Shown here: piece after piece, positions 35,229 through 44,574 of the stretch
How positions within the stretch are numbered: the stretch's first letter is position 1
How the letters are laid out: each line of letters starts with the position of its first letter
Assembly (NCBI RefSeq): GCF_036825535.1
Contig: NZ_CP098813.1
Span: 186,001 to 250,000 of the forward strand
Origin: Parasalinivibrio latis
Lineage (GTDB): Bacteria > Pseudomonadota > Gammaproteobacteria > Enterobacterales > Vibrionaceae
DNA: 64,000 nucleotides
Reading direction: 5' to 3'
Translations under genes and position numbers: made by a program
The notes under the pieces: generated by a model
Seen by the model: only the letters and a program-made list of their open reading frames with translations
Databases searched by the model: none
Told to the model about the DNA's origin: nothing

Positions 35229-35939
35229 GTGAATAATAAAAGCCTGATTACTAACTTATTGGCACTGGTTGCGCTGGGTGCCGGATACTATATTGACAAT
35301 GCGCTGCTGTATTCAGCCGGACTTTTTGCTTTTTCCGGAGCAATTACAAACTGGCTTGCAGTACATATGTTGTTTGAAAAAGTACCGGGCCTTTATGGTT
35401 CAGGTGTCATTCCTGCCCGTTTTGAAGAGTTTAAAGCGGCCATCAAAACATTAATGATGGAACAGTTCTTTACAGGCGATAACATCGACCGCTTCCTTAA
35501 AAAAGAAATGGTTTCACCAACTGGGCTGGATATTGCCCCAGTCATGAAAGAAGTCGATCTAAACCCGGCATTTGATTCACTTCTTGATGTAATTATGCAT
35601 TCCCAGTTTGGCGGTATGCTTGCCATGTTTGGCGGTGTCGAAGCCCTGCAGCCATTACGCGAACCGTTTATTGAAAAAATGCAGGTTTCCATTGCCGACA
35701 TTGCACAGCAAGACAATGTGAAAAATGCATTGGCCGCACAGATCGAATCCCCTGCGATGATGGATGATATCCGGACAACCATTGAGGAAATCATCGATCA
35801 GCGCCTAAATGAGCTGACACCAAAACTGGTGAAAGACATTATCCAAAAGATGATCCGCGAGCATTTAGGCTGGCTGGTTGTATGGGGTGGTGTGTTTGGC
35901 GGGCTTATTGGTGTGGTATCAGCCCTACTGACTGCCTAA
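35229..35939 (+). CDS. DUF445 family membrane-associated protein
   Basis: A 236-residue protein with two N-terminal hydrophobic segments (about 5-20 and 27-47), a soluble helical middle and a C-terminal segment (LVVWGGVFGGLIGVVSALL). The stretch SGAITNWLAVHMLFEKVPGLYGSGVIP is broken here only by my quotation limits: key parts are GAITNWLAV and GVIPARFEEF, which are DUF445 hallmarks. Function is unknown; these proteins sit in the inner membrane. GTG 35229 with GAGAG eight bases upstream is preferred over TTG 35205. Confidence 0.85.
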   Translation: MNNKSLITNLLALVALGAGYYIDNALLYSAGLFAFSGAITNWLAVHMLFEKVPGLYGSGVIPARFEEFKAAIKTLMMEQFFTGDNIDRFLKKEMVSPTGLDIAPVMKEVDLNPAFDSLLDVIMHSQFGGMLAMFGGVEALQPLREPFIEKMQVSIADIAQQDNVKNALAAQIESPAMMDDIRTTIEEIIDQRLNELTPKLVKDIIQKMIREHLGWLVVWGGVFGGLIGVVSALLTA

Positions 35940-36037
35940 CGGCAAAATACGTGGAGCGCAGGCTGGCAATACCGCGCTCCCTAATACACCCAGACGAACA
36001 GTTTCCTTCCTCAATTACAACCCACCAGCCAGTTACG

Positions 36038-36943
36038 TCATGAATACCTTCGTCTCGTCTTGGGATGGGAGGTCAGGCGCTTATAGGCTATCAAATCAAA
36101 CACGACATTACCGGAAAACCAACGGATTAAACCTGGTGTGATATCCGGTAATTCCTGCGCTGTAGCTGGCATTGCTGATAACCCTTTTTGTTTGAGCTGC
36201 GGCACGATAGTGCTTTGCTGAAAATGTCGCATGGAATAACGCACCCGACGGCGAAGGTAGGTATATATATCCCTGCGGCTCATTGGGTTAAGGCTGTCAT
36301 ATCTGAAAACTGCACCGGAACAAACGCCGATATTTCGCATGGGGTCATCTTCCGGCGGGTTAAGGTCGCACGCAGTCAGGTATCCCAGCATACTGTCATC
36401 ACCGATTAGCCCACGAGGTAGCCGAATATTTTGCTTCCTCACCCTCTCCAGGAAAACCGGTGACATTAAGTACAGCCCACCGGTAAACAGATGCTTCTCA
36501 AGCAACTGTTTCTGCCAGTCCTTGGCACTTCTTCCACCGTCGTATGGATAACCAGAAACTGCATTGTAGTTGGGGTGGGCCCGGAAGTAGGTAATGAGGT
36601 TGGCCAATGCAGCTTTTTCAAAAGTCAGATCCCCGTCAGCAAAAACTGCAATGGATTCACCATCAAAGTGTTCATAGACAAAAGTGTTCCACGCATTGGC
36701 TTTATCGCCCAGCGAAATGTTCACAGGTGTAATGCCAGGTAACTCATTTGCCAAAGCCTGAACCTTTTGCAAGGTGTTATCCCTGCAGCCATTTATCATG
36801 ACATAAACACGTGCGGGATACGGACGGTAGGCCTGGACGAGACTTCTCAGGGAATCCTGAATGCAGTCTTCAAGGTTATGTGCCATGACACAAACCTGGA
36901 CAGACAGTTTTTTCTGAGGCGAAAATGTAAAATGTGATGCCAT
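36038..36943 (-). CDS. Family 2 (GT-A) glycosyltransferase
   Basis: A 301-residue GT-A protein. The opening VQVCVMAHNLEDCIQDSLRS gives the nucleotide-binding strand, and VFADGDLTF near 100-108 carries the DxD metal motif. It transfers a sugar from a nucleotide donor in the cytoplasm; no membrane segment is evident. The C-terminus is basic (HPKTRRRYS). It is separated from the XrtA locus by the SDR, GT4 and DUF445 genes, but may still serve the same surface glycan. It lies upstream of nothing coupled, so it is probably monocistronic. Confidence 0.82.
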   Translation of the reverse strand: MASHFTFSPQKKLSVQVCVMAHNLEDCIQDSLRSLVQAYRPYPARVYVMINGCRDNTLQKVQALANELPGITPVNISLGDKANAWNTFVYEHFDGESIAVFADGDLTFEKAALANLITYFRAHPNYNAVSGYPYDGGRSAKDWQKQLLEKHLFTGGLYLMSPVFLERVRKQNIRLPRGLIGDDSMLGYLTACDLNPPEDDPMRNIGVCSGAVFRYDSLNPMSRRDIYTYLRRRVRYSMRHFQQSTIVPQLKQKGLSAMPATAQELPDITPGLIRWFSGNVVFDLIAYKRLTSHPKTRRRYS

Positions 36944-37094
36944 GCTTACGTCCCTGCTGGCAATTTATTCTTAGATGCAGCTTTTAGCTTAACTAACTCA
37001 CTGGCAAAGTTTGATCGCACTGAAGCCCTAACAGACGCCCAATCTCATTCATGACACAGCTGGCCAAAAGCGTTTCCAAAACAGCTTCATAAAA

Positions 37095-37120
37095 AAAGGG
37101 CATCCATCCGGATGCCCTTT
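37095..37120 (-). terminator. Rho-independent terminator of the antiporter-decarboxylase unit
   Basis: Arms AAAGGGCATCC (37095-37105) and GGATGCCCTTT (37110-37120) pair around ATCC. On the minus strand the hairpin is followed by a run of T from 37094 to about 37091, 93 bases after the decarboxylase stop. Confidence 0.85.
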
Positions 37121-37212
37121 GTCTTACAGTTTTTTGTTTGCACTGGCCATAGGGCCAACTGTTTGTCTACTCAACGAGTTTACAAGAAGAGTAAACGGGT
37201 TATTCAGTGCGA

Positions 37213-39516
37213 TTAGTCGCGCAGTGCAGACTCTTTGATACAAAGAACGTGGTACTTACCGTCTTCTTTCTCTGCACCTTCAGTTTCGTGTTCGAAACCT
37301 GGGAATTCTTCATCCCATGCTTCCAGCGCTTTCAGGTACTTGATCTGAGGGCTGTTAGCATCACCGAAGTTTTCACCGCCCATCAGCATTGGGATGCCTG
37401 GTGGGTAAGGGATAACAGAGTGCGCTGCAACGCGGCCAACCAATTCGTCAGAAGCAACCATTTCAACGTCGCCACCAACAATGTGTTGGTATGCCAGACG
37501 TGGCTTCAGTTCAACTTCTGGCAGAGTTGAGTATGCTTCGTTCAGAACCTGGCTTGGGTTGTGACGGACCAGGTATTGGAACATACGGTCACCCAGGTCA
37601 CGCAGGCCCAGACCCTTGTAGATTTCTGGTGCAGTTTCTACCAGTTCAGGCAGTACTGTTTCCAGATCTGAGTTCGCATCGTAGTGACGCTTGAACGCCA
37701 GCAGGGTATTAATCAGGGTGTCGCGCTTACCTTTGGTGATACCCATTGAGAACAGGAACATCACCTGGAAGTCTGTAGTACGGGTAGGAACGATACCGAA
37801 ACGGCTCAGGTATGCGCTTACCAGTGCAGCAGGAACACCTTTTTCCAGGAACTGACCTTTGTCGTCCAGACCAGGAGTGAGCAGGCTCACTTTGATTGGG
37901 TCCAGCATACACCAGTCGTTGTCGATGTCGTCAAAGCCGTGCCACTTGTCACCCTGGCGCAGTTTCCAGTTTTCCTGAACAGTCATCAGTGCTTCTACAG
38001 AAGCATCTTCAAACTTAACTTGCTCGCCATTGGTTTCAGAAACAACTTCTGCGTTCCAAGGCTTGAAGAACCAGTCGCCGTCAGCAGTGTAGTCGTTGAA
38101 CAGCTTACGCATGTTCTGACGGAAGATTACCGCTTCACGGATAACTTCGTTAGTCAGAGACAGACCGCTTTCGCCTTTCATCATGTTCGCTGCAACGTCG
38201 TTAGACGCACAGATCGCGTACAGAGGCGAAGTTGATGTGTGCATCATGTACGCTTGGTTGAAGCGATCGAAGTCGATTGCGTCTTCACCGTTACGAACGT
38301 GAATGTAAGATGCCTGAGACAGTGCGTTCAGCAGCTTGTGAGTTGAGTGAGTAGCGAATACTGTTGGACCCTGGTGGTCTTTCGCTTCACCACGCATCGC
38401 GAAGTGACCCTTGTAGATAGGGTTAAAGCGAGCGTAACCAAACCAAGCTTCATCCATGTGGATGCGGTTTGAGCTCTCAGACAGCAGAGATTCTGCGTGC
38501 TCTGAGTTATAAACCATACCGTCGTAAGTACAGTTGGTAACAACCGCGTACTTAGGCTTCTTGTTCTTGGCATCTTTAGTCATCTTGCCTTCTGCAATCA
38601 TCTTTTCGATGTTTGCAGCAGCCATAGTTGACTTGCTGATTGGACCAATGATGCCGTAGCAGTTACGGGTTGGAGTCATGTAAACAGGGCGTGCACCGGT
38701 CAGGATCAGGCCTTGTTCGATTGACTTGTGGCAGTTACGGTCAATGATGGCGATGTCGTCATCTTTCAGACACGCTTGCATGATGGTACGGTTTGAACCA
38801 GAAGTACCAACGATACCAGAGTAAGACTCGTGAGCACCGAAGATCTTGGCTGCTTCAACTTCGCTGTCTTTGAACGCACCGGTGTGGTCAAGCAGTGAAC
38901 CCAGTGAAGCACGCTCGATACCCATGTCGGTACGGAACAGGTTTTCACCGTAGAACTGGTAGAATTGGTTACCAGCTGGTGTTTTGGTGAAACCGATACC
39001 GCCCTGGTGGCCAGGCGCAGACCATGAATATTCGTGGATGTCGTTGTACTGCATCATGGCTTTCATGAATGGTGGTACAACTTGGTCGCGGTAACGCTTC
39101 ATTGCAGCAACGATACGACCAGCTACGAAGTCTGCGGTGTCTTCCAGAACAGAATAGCACTCATGTACACGTTCCATCAGTTTGCGGTTTGCAAGGATAG
39201 AAGTGCGGGCACGCTCTGCCAGCAGGAATACTGGAACTTCTGCCTGACGCTCTTGCAGAGCCATCAGCAGTTCAACTTCTTCAGTTGAATTTACGATTTG
39301 TTCTTCTGTTTTTTCCAGAGTCAGCACCAGGCTGTCAATCTGGGTGGCCATGATCACGGCCATTGCATCTTCGTATGAAGTAGCAGTTACGATTTCGATA
39401 GAACGGTCGTTCAGCTCTTTAACCAGTGCGCTGGTTGCGCGGGCAGCATAGCTGTGTTCTTCAATATGTTGCGGCTCTACTACCAGAGTGCGCATTTTGC
39501 TGAAGTTGTTGCTCAT
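37213..39516 (-). CDS. adiA: Inducible arginine decarboxylase (PLP-dependent)
   Basis: A 767-residue fold-I PLP decarboxylase that follows the E. coli AdiA sequence closely as I recall it: SDIHEYSW-type DIHEYSWSAPGHQGG, RTDMGIERASLGSLLDHTGA, and the PLP lysine Lys394 in ATHSTHKLLNALSQ. A wing domain precedes, and PYPPGIPMLMGGENFGD lies near the end. It converts arginine to agmatine, consuming a proton, as part of acid resistance or polyamine supply. The start is taken as ATG 39516 with AGG eight bases before; a longer frame to 39573 lacks a site. A PotE-like antiporter gene lies upstream on the same strand and a strong terminator downstream. Confidence 0.93.
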   Translation of the reverse strand: MSNNFSKMRTLVVEPQHIEEHSYAARATSALVKELNDRSIEIVTATSYEDAMAVIMATQIDSLVLTLEKTEEQIVNSTEEVELLMALQERQAEVPVFLLAERARTSILANRKLMERVHECYSVLEDTADFVAGRIVAAMKRYRDQVVPPFMKAMMQYNDIHEYSWSAPGHQGGIGFTKTPAGNQFYQFYGENLFRTDMGIERASLGSLLDHTGAFKDSEVEAAKIFGAHESYSGIVGTSGSNRTIMQACLKDDDIAIIDRNCHKSIEQGLILTGARPVYMTPTRNCYGIIGPISKSTMAAANIEKMIAEGKMTKDAKNKKPKYAVVTNCTYDGMVYNSEHAESLLSESSNRIHMDEAWFGYARFNPIYKGHFAMRGEAKDHQGPTVFATHSTHKLLNALSQASYIHVRNGEDAIDFDRFNQAYMMHTSTSPLYAICASNDVAANMMKGESGLSLTNEVIREAVIFRQNMRKLFNDYTADGDWFFKPWNAEVVSETNGEQVKFEDASVEALMTVQENWKLRQGDKWHGFDDIDNDWCMLDPIKVSLLTPGLDDKGQFLEKGVPAALVSAYLSRFGIVPTRTTDFQVMFLFSMGITKGKRDTLINTLLAFKRHYDANSDLETVLPELVETAPEIYKGLGLRDLGDRMFQYLVRHNPSQVLNEAYSTLPEVELKPRLAYQHIVGGDVEMVASDELVGRVAAHSVIPYPPGIPMLMGGENFGDANSPQIKYLKALEAWDEEFPGFEHETEGAEKEDGKYHVLCIKESALRD

Positions 39517-39708
39517 AATTAATACCTGATTTTCTTTTGCAGTATTCGCTGCGAAATTAAATTTCGGCGTCAACGCTTTGGATGGTCTGAACTTATCAAG
39601 ACAGGCCAGGCATTGTTGTCAACGTATCTTTGGTATTTGCTTTAATAGAAATAAAGCGAAAGTCCGTTTTATTTATTCCTTGGCATCCTTGCCTGTTAAG
39701 ATTCCTTT

Positions 39709-39742
39709 ATTAATAACCGAGAGGTTTAATTCAGTTATTAAT
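39709..39742 (-). other. AT-rich inverted repeat between antiporter and decarboxylase genes
   Basis: ATTAATAAC (39709-39717) and GTTATTAAT (39734-39742) form a 9-base inverted repeat with a 16-base loop, 23 bases after the antiporter stop. It may stabilise or attenuate the message between the two genes; there is no good T-run. Confidence 0.35.
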
Positions 39743-39764
39743 TTATTCTTTATGCGGGAGCTAA

Positions 39765-41096
39765 TTATTTAGCGTGAGCCTGCATTTCTTCTTTAGTATC
39801 GCGAGCTGCGATGAAACCGTAGAAGATGTAACCGAGCAGAGTCAGGATAGTACCGCCGAACACTGCATCTGCACCGCACGCATATACACCGTAGATGCTG
39901 TAAAGAACGGCCAGCGTACCCACTGTTGCACCCAGACGATATTGAGACTGAGTAACCATGTTCTTGCGAAGCATAACTTCCAGACCAGTCATAGACAGGA
40001 TGTAAGGAACCATGTTCACAAATACCGCCAGGTTCAGCAGAGCATTGAACTGGTTAACCAGGTCTGGAGAGATAGTCATTACAGCCAGAACCAGTTCCAG
40101 AGCCAGCATGATAAGCATGCCAGGGATTGGTGCGCCTGCTTTGTTGGTTTTCGCGAAGATCTGAGGGAACAGGTTAGTATCTGCTGCCGCTTTAGATACC
40201 TGTGCGTTGGTGAACTGCCAGCCCAGCAGAGAACCGATACATGCGATTACTGCAGCCAGAGTAACGATATCACCTACCATTGGGCTGAACATTTTGGCAA
40301 ATACCAGACCGAATGGTGCGGTAGATTGAGCCAATTCAGCGTTAGGGATAATACCCTGGATTACAGTGGTAGACATGATGTAAACGATGGCAGCAAAACC
40401 AGTACCGAACAGTACAGCCAGAGGTACGTTACGCTCTGGGTTTTCAACCGCGTCAGAGTTTGCACCAGCAGATTCGATACCCAGGAATGCCCACAGGGTC
40501 AGTGCGATACCTGAAGATACAGAGTGCATAGTGGTGTCATGATGTGGGTTCCATGCAGACAGGAAAGTCTGTGGATCGAACCACCACCAGCCAATTACTG
40601 ACAGGCCGAATACTGGCAGGATGATACCCCATACAGTCACAGATGAGATCTGGCCTGTGATCTTGGCACCACCGAAGTTAGCGACCATGGTCAGTACCAG
40701 AATTGCCACAACACCGTAGAAAGTGTGCATAGGAGTATCAAGCCAAGGTATGAATGGTTTGATATAACCTACTGCTGATACTGCGATGGCAACACAGCTA
40801 ATGACCAGACATACATAGTATGTATAAGAAGAAATAAAGAATGACGATTTGCCGTGAGCTTCTTCAGAATAAGCTGACATACCGCCAGAACGTTTACAGA
40901 AAGCACCACATTTCGCAAAGGTGTAGGCAATACACATTGCACCTAGCGCAGTGACTACCCATGAAAGGAGAGAAATGGCACCCACTTGTGCAAGGCTCGC
41001 TGGCAGCATAATAATGCCTGAGCCCATCATATTAACGGCAACTAGTACGGTCAGACCGACTAGTCCCATTTTTTTACCGCTTGCTTCAGAAGACAT
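39765..41096 (-). CDS. potE: PotE-like amino acid/polyamine antiporter (APC family)
   Basis: A 443-residue transporter with 12 membrane segments. It opens with the APC signature NMMGSGIIMLPASLAQVG and has GGAKITGQISSVTVWGI and LWAFLGIESAGAN, both close to E. coli PotE as I recall and less like CadB. Such antiporters import an amino acid and export its decarboxylation product. The next gene is an arginine decarboxylase of AdiA type, so the natural exchange here could be arginine for agmatine even though the sequence looks like an ornithine/putrescine carrier. GAAGG precedes ATG 41096 by eight bases. The long upstream region should carry its promoter. Confidence 0.85.
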   Translation of the reverse strand: MSSEASGKKMGLVGLTVLVAVNMMGSGIIMLPASLAQVGAISLLSWVVTALGAMCIAYTFAKCGAFCKRSGGMSAYSEEAHGKSSFFISSYTYYVCLVISCVAIAVSAVGYIKPFIPWLDTPMHTFYGVVAILVLTMVANFGGAKITGQISSVTVWGIILPVFGLSVIGWWWFDPQTFLSAWNPHHDTTMHSVSSGIALTLWAFLGIESAGANSDAVENPERNVPLAVLFGTGFAAIVYIMSTTVIQGIIPNAELAQSTAPFGLVFAKMFSPMVGDIVTLAAVIACIGSLLGWQFTNAQVSKAAADTNLFPQIFAKTNKAGAPIPGMLIMLALELVLAVMTISPDLVNQFNALLNLAVFVNMVPYILSMTGLEVMLRKNMVTQSQYRLGATVGTLAVLYSIYGVYACGADAVFGGTILTLLGYIFYGFIAARDTKEEMQAHAK

Positions 41097-41404
41097 GTTT
41101 TCACCTTCAATTCAGATGATAAAGAATAAATTTATTATTCTTTGCCGTTCTACCTAATACCGAATCCTTGGTGAAATCGCTTTTGAATATAAGGGATGAT
41201 TTCCTTTTTATCTGTCGGTCTTAATAAAAAAGAAATCTCCCTTATAAATTCGATCGGGTCCTGATTTTATTTTTCAGCTTTTATCACTCTAAGTTGTTCC
41301 CACTGAGTGAGACCCCCTTATCGGATGGGTGTATTTTTCAATAATTCTCGTTTCGAAAAAATGCTAAAAATGGAATCATTCATTGCACATATGCCGGAGA
41401 AAAG

Positions 41405-41426
41405 TGAATTTTTTCATTAAAATTCA
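41405..41426. promoter_or_regulatory. Inverted repeat, possible operator of the antiporter operon
   Basis: TGAATTTT (41405-41412) and AAAATTCA (41419-41426) are perfect 8-base arms around TTCATT, about 310 bases upstream of the antiporter start. TGAAT/ATTCA half sites resemble those of ArgR, but the spacing differs from the ArgR box. Confidence 0.3.
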
Positions 41427-41562
41427 TTTTGTAATACAATTGAAAAAATCATTACCTTTACGCATTTTACAAAGATAGAAAACCCATCAAATCGCGCAAT
41501 ATCAACCGGTTACATAAGTGACATGAATGACTTTTTGTAAAATCATCGAATTTCCAGTCAAA

Positions 41563-41578
41563 TGTGATGTGCGTCGCA
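41563..41578. promoter_or_regulatory. Candidate CRP site
   Basis: TGTGA-TGTGCG-TCGCA matches the CRP consensus TGTGA-N6-TCACA at nine of ten arm positions and is flanked by AAA on the left. It could serve the antiporter operon (467 bases away) or pdxY (about 380 bases). Confidence 0.4.
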
Positions 41579-41805
41579 AACAAAATTGCGTGAATACATA
41601 TACCGTTTTATAGAATTTAAATGCACTTATTTTTTTCAACTTTCTGCAGAAAATCTGACGAACCACTAACGATGGATGCACAAACTTGGGTTAAAACCAC
41701 TAGCAACCCCATGTTTCGTGTAAGAAATAACCAGAAATAGATGTTTTACGTTAAAAAATTAGTCAAACACGCTGATCAGATTTGTGAACATAAAGGACAA
41801 GCACT

Positions 41806-41859
41806 ATGATCCATTCCGTGACGCGATATGGCTTACTCCCCAGCACGACCCCGCGCTGA
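41806..41859 (+). CDS. Possible 17-residue leader peptide upstream of pdxY
   Basis: ATG 41806 is preceded by AAAGGACA with good spacing and opens a 17-codon frame, MIHSVTRYGLLPSTTPR, ending at TGA 41857-41859. The stop is 98 bases before the pdxY start. A strong ribosome-binding site on so short a frame suggests a leader peptide or a decayed start. I do not recognise it. Confidence 0.35.
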   Translation: MIHSVTRYGLLPSTTPR

Positions 41860-41957
41860 ATGTTCAACATATCGTTGTATTAATATCATCGCCCCTGCAC
41901 CGCCCAGCACAAATGCATGCACGGGAAATGGAACAGGCCAGACACAGGTAAAGTCTT

Positions 41958-42815
41958 ATGAAAGGTATCCTCTCCATTCAATCGCATGTGGTTTATGGAC
42001 ATGCCGGAAACAGTTCTGCCGTATTTCCGCTTCAAAGGATGGGATATGAAGTATGGCCTATTCATACTGTTCAGTTCTCAAACCATACGCAATATAAGGA
42101 AGGTTGGACTGGCCGCGCCTTTGCAGCAGAAGACATCACCTCTCTCGTCAGCGGTATGGATGCAATTGGTCAGTTGGGAAATTGCCGAGCGGTATTGACT
42201 GGTTACCAGGGTTCAGCTGAACAGTGCATTGCAATTAAAGATGTCGTATCCAAGGTAAAAGCGGCCAATGCTGAAGCCATCTATGTCTGTGACCCGGTTA
42301 TGGGTGCACCGGACAAAGGCTGTATTGTTGCACCGGGTATCGCTGAGCATTTGATTAACACCATCATGCCAATGGCAGATGTTATCGTGCCAAACCAGTT
42401 TGAACTTAGCCAGTTTGCCGGCATGGAAATCAACTCCCTGACTGATGCTGTAGAAGCTTGTCAAATCGCCCTGTCAAAAGGCCCTAAAATTGTTCTGGTC
42501 AAACACCTCCACAGTGTATCGGACGAAAAATTCACCATGATGCTCGCTACACAAGATGGTTGCTGGATTGCCCAACGTCCCCATCTTGAGTTTGATAAGC
42601 AACCGGTAGGTGTCGGTGATTTAATCTCTGCCCTGTTCACTGGTAAGTATCTGGAACTGGGTGATGCTCCGAAGGCCTTCGCACATTGTAATGATGCTTG
42701 CTACGCTGTATTAAAAGAAACGTCGAAGCAAAACGAGTGGGAGTTACAAACTATCGCTGCTCAGGATGAAATTGTTTCACCAGTTGAATCCTTTGCTATT
42801 GAGTCTGTTAACTGA
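41958..42815 (+). CDS. pdxY: Pyridoxal kinase
   Basis: A 285-residue ribokinase-fold enzyme that follows E. coli PdxY: SIQSHVVYGHAGNSSAVFP near 5-23, VQFSNHTQY near 40-48, CDPVMGAPDKGCIVAPG near 111-127 and the anion-hole GVGDLIS near 221-227 with the catalytic aspartate. It phosphorylates pyridoxal to PLP in the salvage pathway. It diverges from the antiporter-adiA unit, and PLP is the cofactor of AdiA, so the pairing makes metabolic sense. A bidirectional terminator follows at 42835-42861. Confidence 0.95.
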   Translation: MKGILSIQSHVVYGHAGNSSAVFPLQRMGYEVWPIHTVQFSNHTQYKEGWTGRAFAAEDITSLVSGMDAIGQLGNCRAVLTGYQGSAEQCIAIKDVVSKVKAANAEAIYVCDPVMGAPDKGCIVAPGIAEHLINTIMPMADVIVPNQFELSQFAGMEINSLTDAVEACQIALSKGPKIVLVKHLHSVSDEKFTMMLATQDGCWIAQRPHLEFDKQPVGVGDLISALFTGKYLELGDAPKAFAHCNDACYAVLKETSKQNEWELQTIAAQDEIVSPVESFAIESVN

Positions 42816-42834
42816 TTCTGCGTTTTCGCTTGGC

Positions 42835-42861
42835 AAAAAAGGGCATGGATTGCCCTTTTTT
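42835..42861 (+). terminator. Rho-independent terminator of pdxY
   Basis: AAAAAAGGGCA (42835-42845) and TGCCCTTTTTT (42851-42861) form a perfect 11-base stem with a five-base loop and a T-run, 19 bases after the stop. Confidence 0.9.
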
Positions 42862-42960
42862 CGTCCCTGACGAAAGACGAATGTCTCGGGTTGGGTCTTA
42901 TACCCTAACTGTCTGATAAGTCTTTCTGATGGTTCGCTATTAATTTACAAGGATGTTGTT

Positions 42961-43815
42961 GTGCAACCAACCCAACCGCCAATCCGTACTGCCACCCTCA
43001 GCATTCTGGCAATGATTGCTTTTGCTGCCAATTCAGTGCTCTGCCGGGTCGCCCTAAAGGAGACCGACATAGATGCAGCCAGTTTTACAGTTATCCGACT
43101 CGTCTCTGGTGCAATCGTCTTAGCTGCCATCTGTTTTTTCCGTGACATGCAAGCTAAGCCCACACAGTTTGGTGACTGGCCTTCCGCGTTTTCGTTGTTT
43201 GCTTACGCGGCAGCTTTTTCATTTGCATATGTTTCGCTACCGACCGGCACCGGTGCGTTATTACTGTTTGGCGCCGTTCAGTTGACAATGATAGCGGCAG
43301 GCCTTTTGAGCGGAGAAAGACTGAATGTCCCTCAATGGACAGGGCTGGCCATTGCTATATCAGGACTGGTTTTGTTGCTCATGCCGGGTATCGACTCCCC
43401 TCCCCTTTTGCCTGCCATGCTCATGGTTATCTCCGGTATTGCCTGGGGTTTATACAGCCTTCAAGCCAGGGGAAAGGGCGACCCAACCAAGGTCACTGCC
43501 GGTAATTTCCTTCGGGCGTCCATTATGGGAATCACCCTGGTCCCATTTTCTTTGGTTTTAGGAATATGGGATACAAACGGTATTATGCTTGCGGTGATAT
43601 CCGGCGGTATTGCGTCTGGCTTGGGCTATGTACTTTGGTACGCCGTACTCAAAAACCTCACTACCGTCTCTGCAGCAAGTATCCAGCTCAGTGTACCGGT
43701 CATCGCAGCATTGGGAGGGGTAATATTCCTTGCCGAGCCATTAACGATGACTCTGGTAATGGCGTCACTGACAATTCTGGGTGGAATTGCTTTGGTAATA
43801 CGTCATCGAGCTTGA
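42961..43815 (+). CDS. EamA/DMT-family transporter
   Basis: A 284-residue membrane protein with ten predicted segments in two repeated EamA halves. FAANSVLCRVALKE near 18-31 and GTGALLLFGAVQLTMI near 95-110 belong to the first half, and SAASIQLSVPVIAALGGVIF near 237-256 to the second. Members export amino acids, nucleosides or other metabolites; the substrate is unknown. The start is GTG 42961, with AAGGATG before it. The gene is likely transcribed alone. Confidence 0.88.
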   Translation: MQPTQPPIRTATLSILAMIAFAANSVLCRVALKETDIDAASFTVIRLVSGAIVLAAICFFRDMQAKPTQFGDWPSAFSLFAYAAAFSFAYVSLPTGTGALLLFGAVQLTMIAAGLLSGERLNVPQWTGLAIAISGLVLLLMPGIDSPPLLPAMLMVISGIAWGLYSLQARGKGDPTKVTAGNFLRASIMGITLVPFSLVLGIWDTNGIMLAVISGGIASGLGYVLWYAVLKNLTTVSAASIQLSVPVIAALGGVIFLAEPLTMTLVMASLTILGGIALVIRHRA

Positions 43816-44176
43816 ACTGGCTATGATCCCCTTTGTCTGGTAACAAAGTCATGCAGACCTAAAACGTCTGCACTTCCCAACAATCCAATCAACTCAAACT
43901 CTCAACACTGAGACATTCTCCGAAATTAATTTTGCTTTCACGGACTTCCTATTAATAAGACTCTACCCTTTACACAGATATAACCAAATCACTTCAAGGT
44001 GCTTGATTCAGAGTGATTTCACTGCGTTCAATTCAAGGAAAATACCTGTAGGAATGACCGTTCCCTTTCAAAGGCATTTGACAGAGAAGTGGACCCACTG
44101 AAACGCTCGCGAAGGGCGAGTTACAGCGACCGGATTAAGGCCAAAAGATGTACATTCAGGGAAGAAGGTTGAATTG
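43816..44176. other. Intergenic region without a recognised gene
   Basis: About 360 bases. A small hairpin, CTCGC-GAAG-GGCGAG near 44106-44120, is the only structure I noticed. The promoter of the DUF2834 gene should be here. Confidence 0.4.
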
Positions 44177-44497
44177 ATGAGAGTGCTATACGCCATATTG
44201 TTTTTACTTGGGGCAATCCTTCCTTTCACAGCCATGGCACCGTGGCTTTCCATCAACGGTTTAGATTTTTATCGAATGATTAAAGAGGCGCTTTCCAGCC
44301 CGGTATCTGCTTTTGCCTGGTTAGATGTGCTTGTTTCCGTTGTTGTTTTACTGATCTTCATCGTAGTCGAGGGAACTCGCCTTCGTATGCGTAAACTTTG
44401 GCTTCCGATTGTGGGCACATTGGCTGTAGGTGTCTCTTTTGGTTTGCCACTCTTCCTTTTTATGAGGGAAAAATCACTACAACGACGCATTTTTTAA
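44177..44497 (+). CDS. DUF2834-like small membrane protein
   Basis: A 106-residue protein with three or four hydrophobic segments (about 1-20, 50-65, 77-95). Its layout, with PWLSINGLDF near 23-32 and a later SAFAWLDVLVSVVVLL, fits the DUF2834 type of small inner-membrane protein. Function is unknown. ATG 44177 has AAGG about 11 bases upstream; a TTG lies directly before it in frame. Confidence 0.7.
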   Translation: MRVLYAILFLLGAILPFTAMAPWLSINGLDFYRMIKEALSSPVSAFAWLDVLVSVVVLLIFIVVEGTRLRMRKLWLPIVGTLAVGVSFGLPLFLFMREKSLQRRIF

Positions 44498-44574
44498 AAC
44501 TGCGGCAGCCTCTCCAACCAAAATGACATATCCTCTTTGCTAATATTGAGCCTGGCAAGGATTTGGAGGCGGTG

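Larger units (their letters stand above)
41097..41805. promoter_or_regulatory. Long AT-rich control region between the antiporter gene and pdxY
   Basis: About 700 non-coding bases, very AT-rich. I see an inverted repeat TGAATTTT-N6-AAAATTCA at 41405-41426 and a CRP-like site at 41563-41578. No sizeable gene is supported. Confidence 0.5.
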
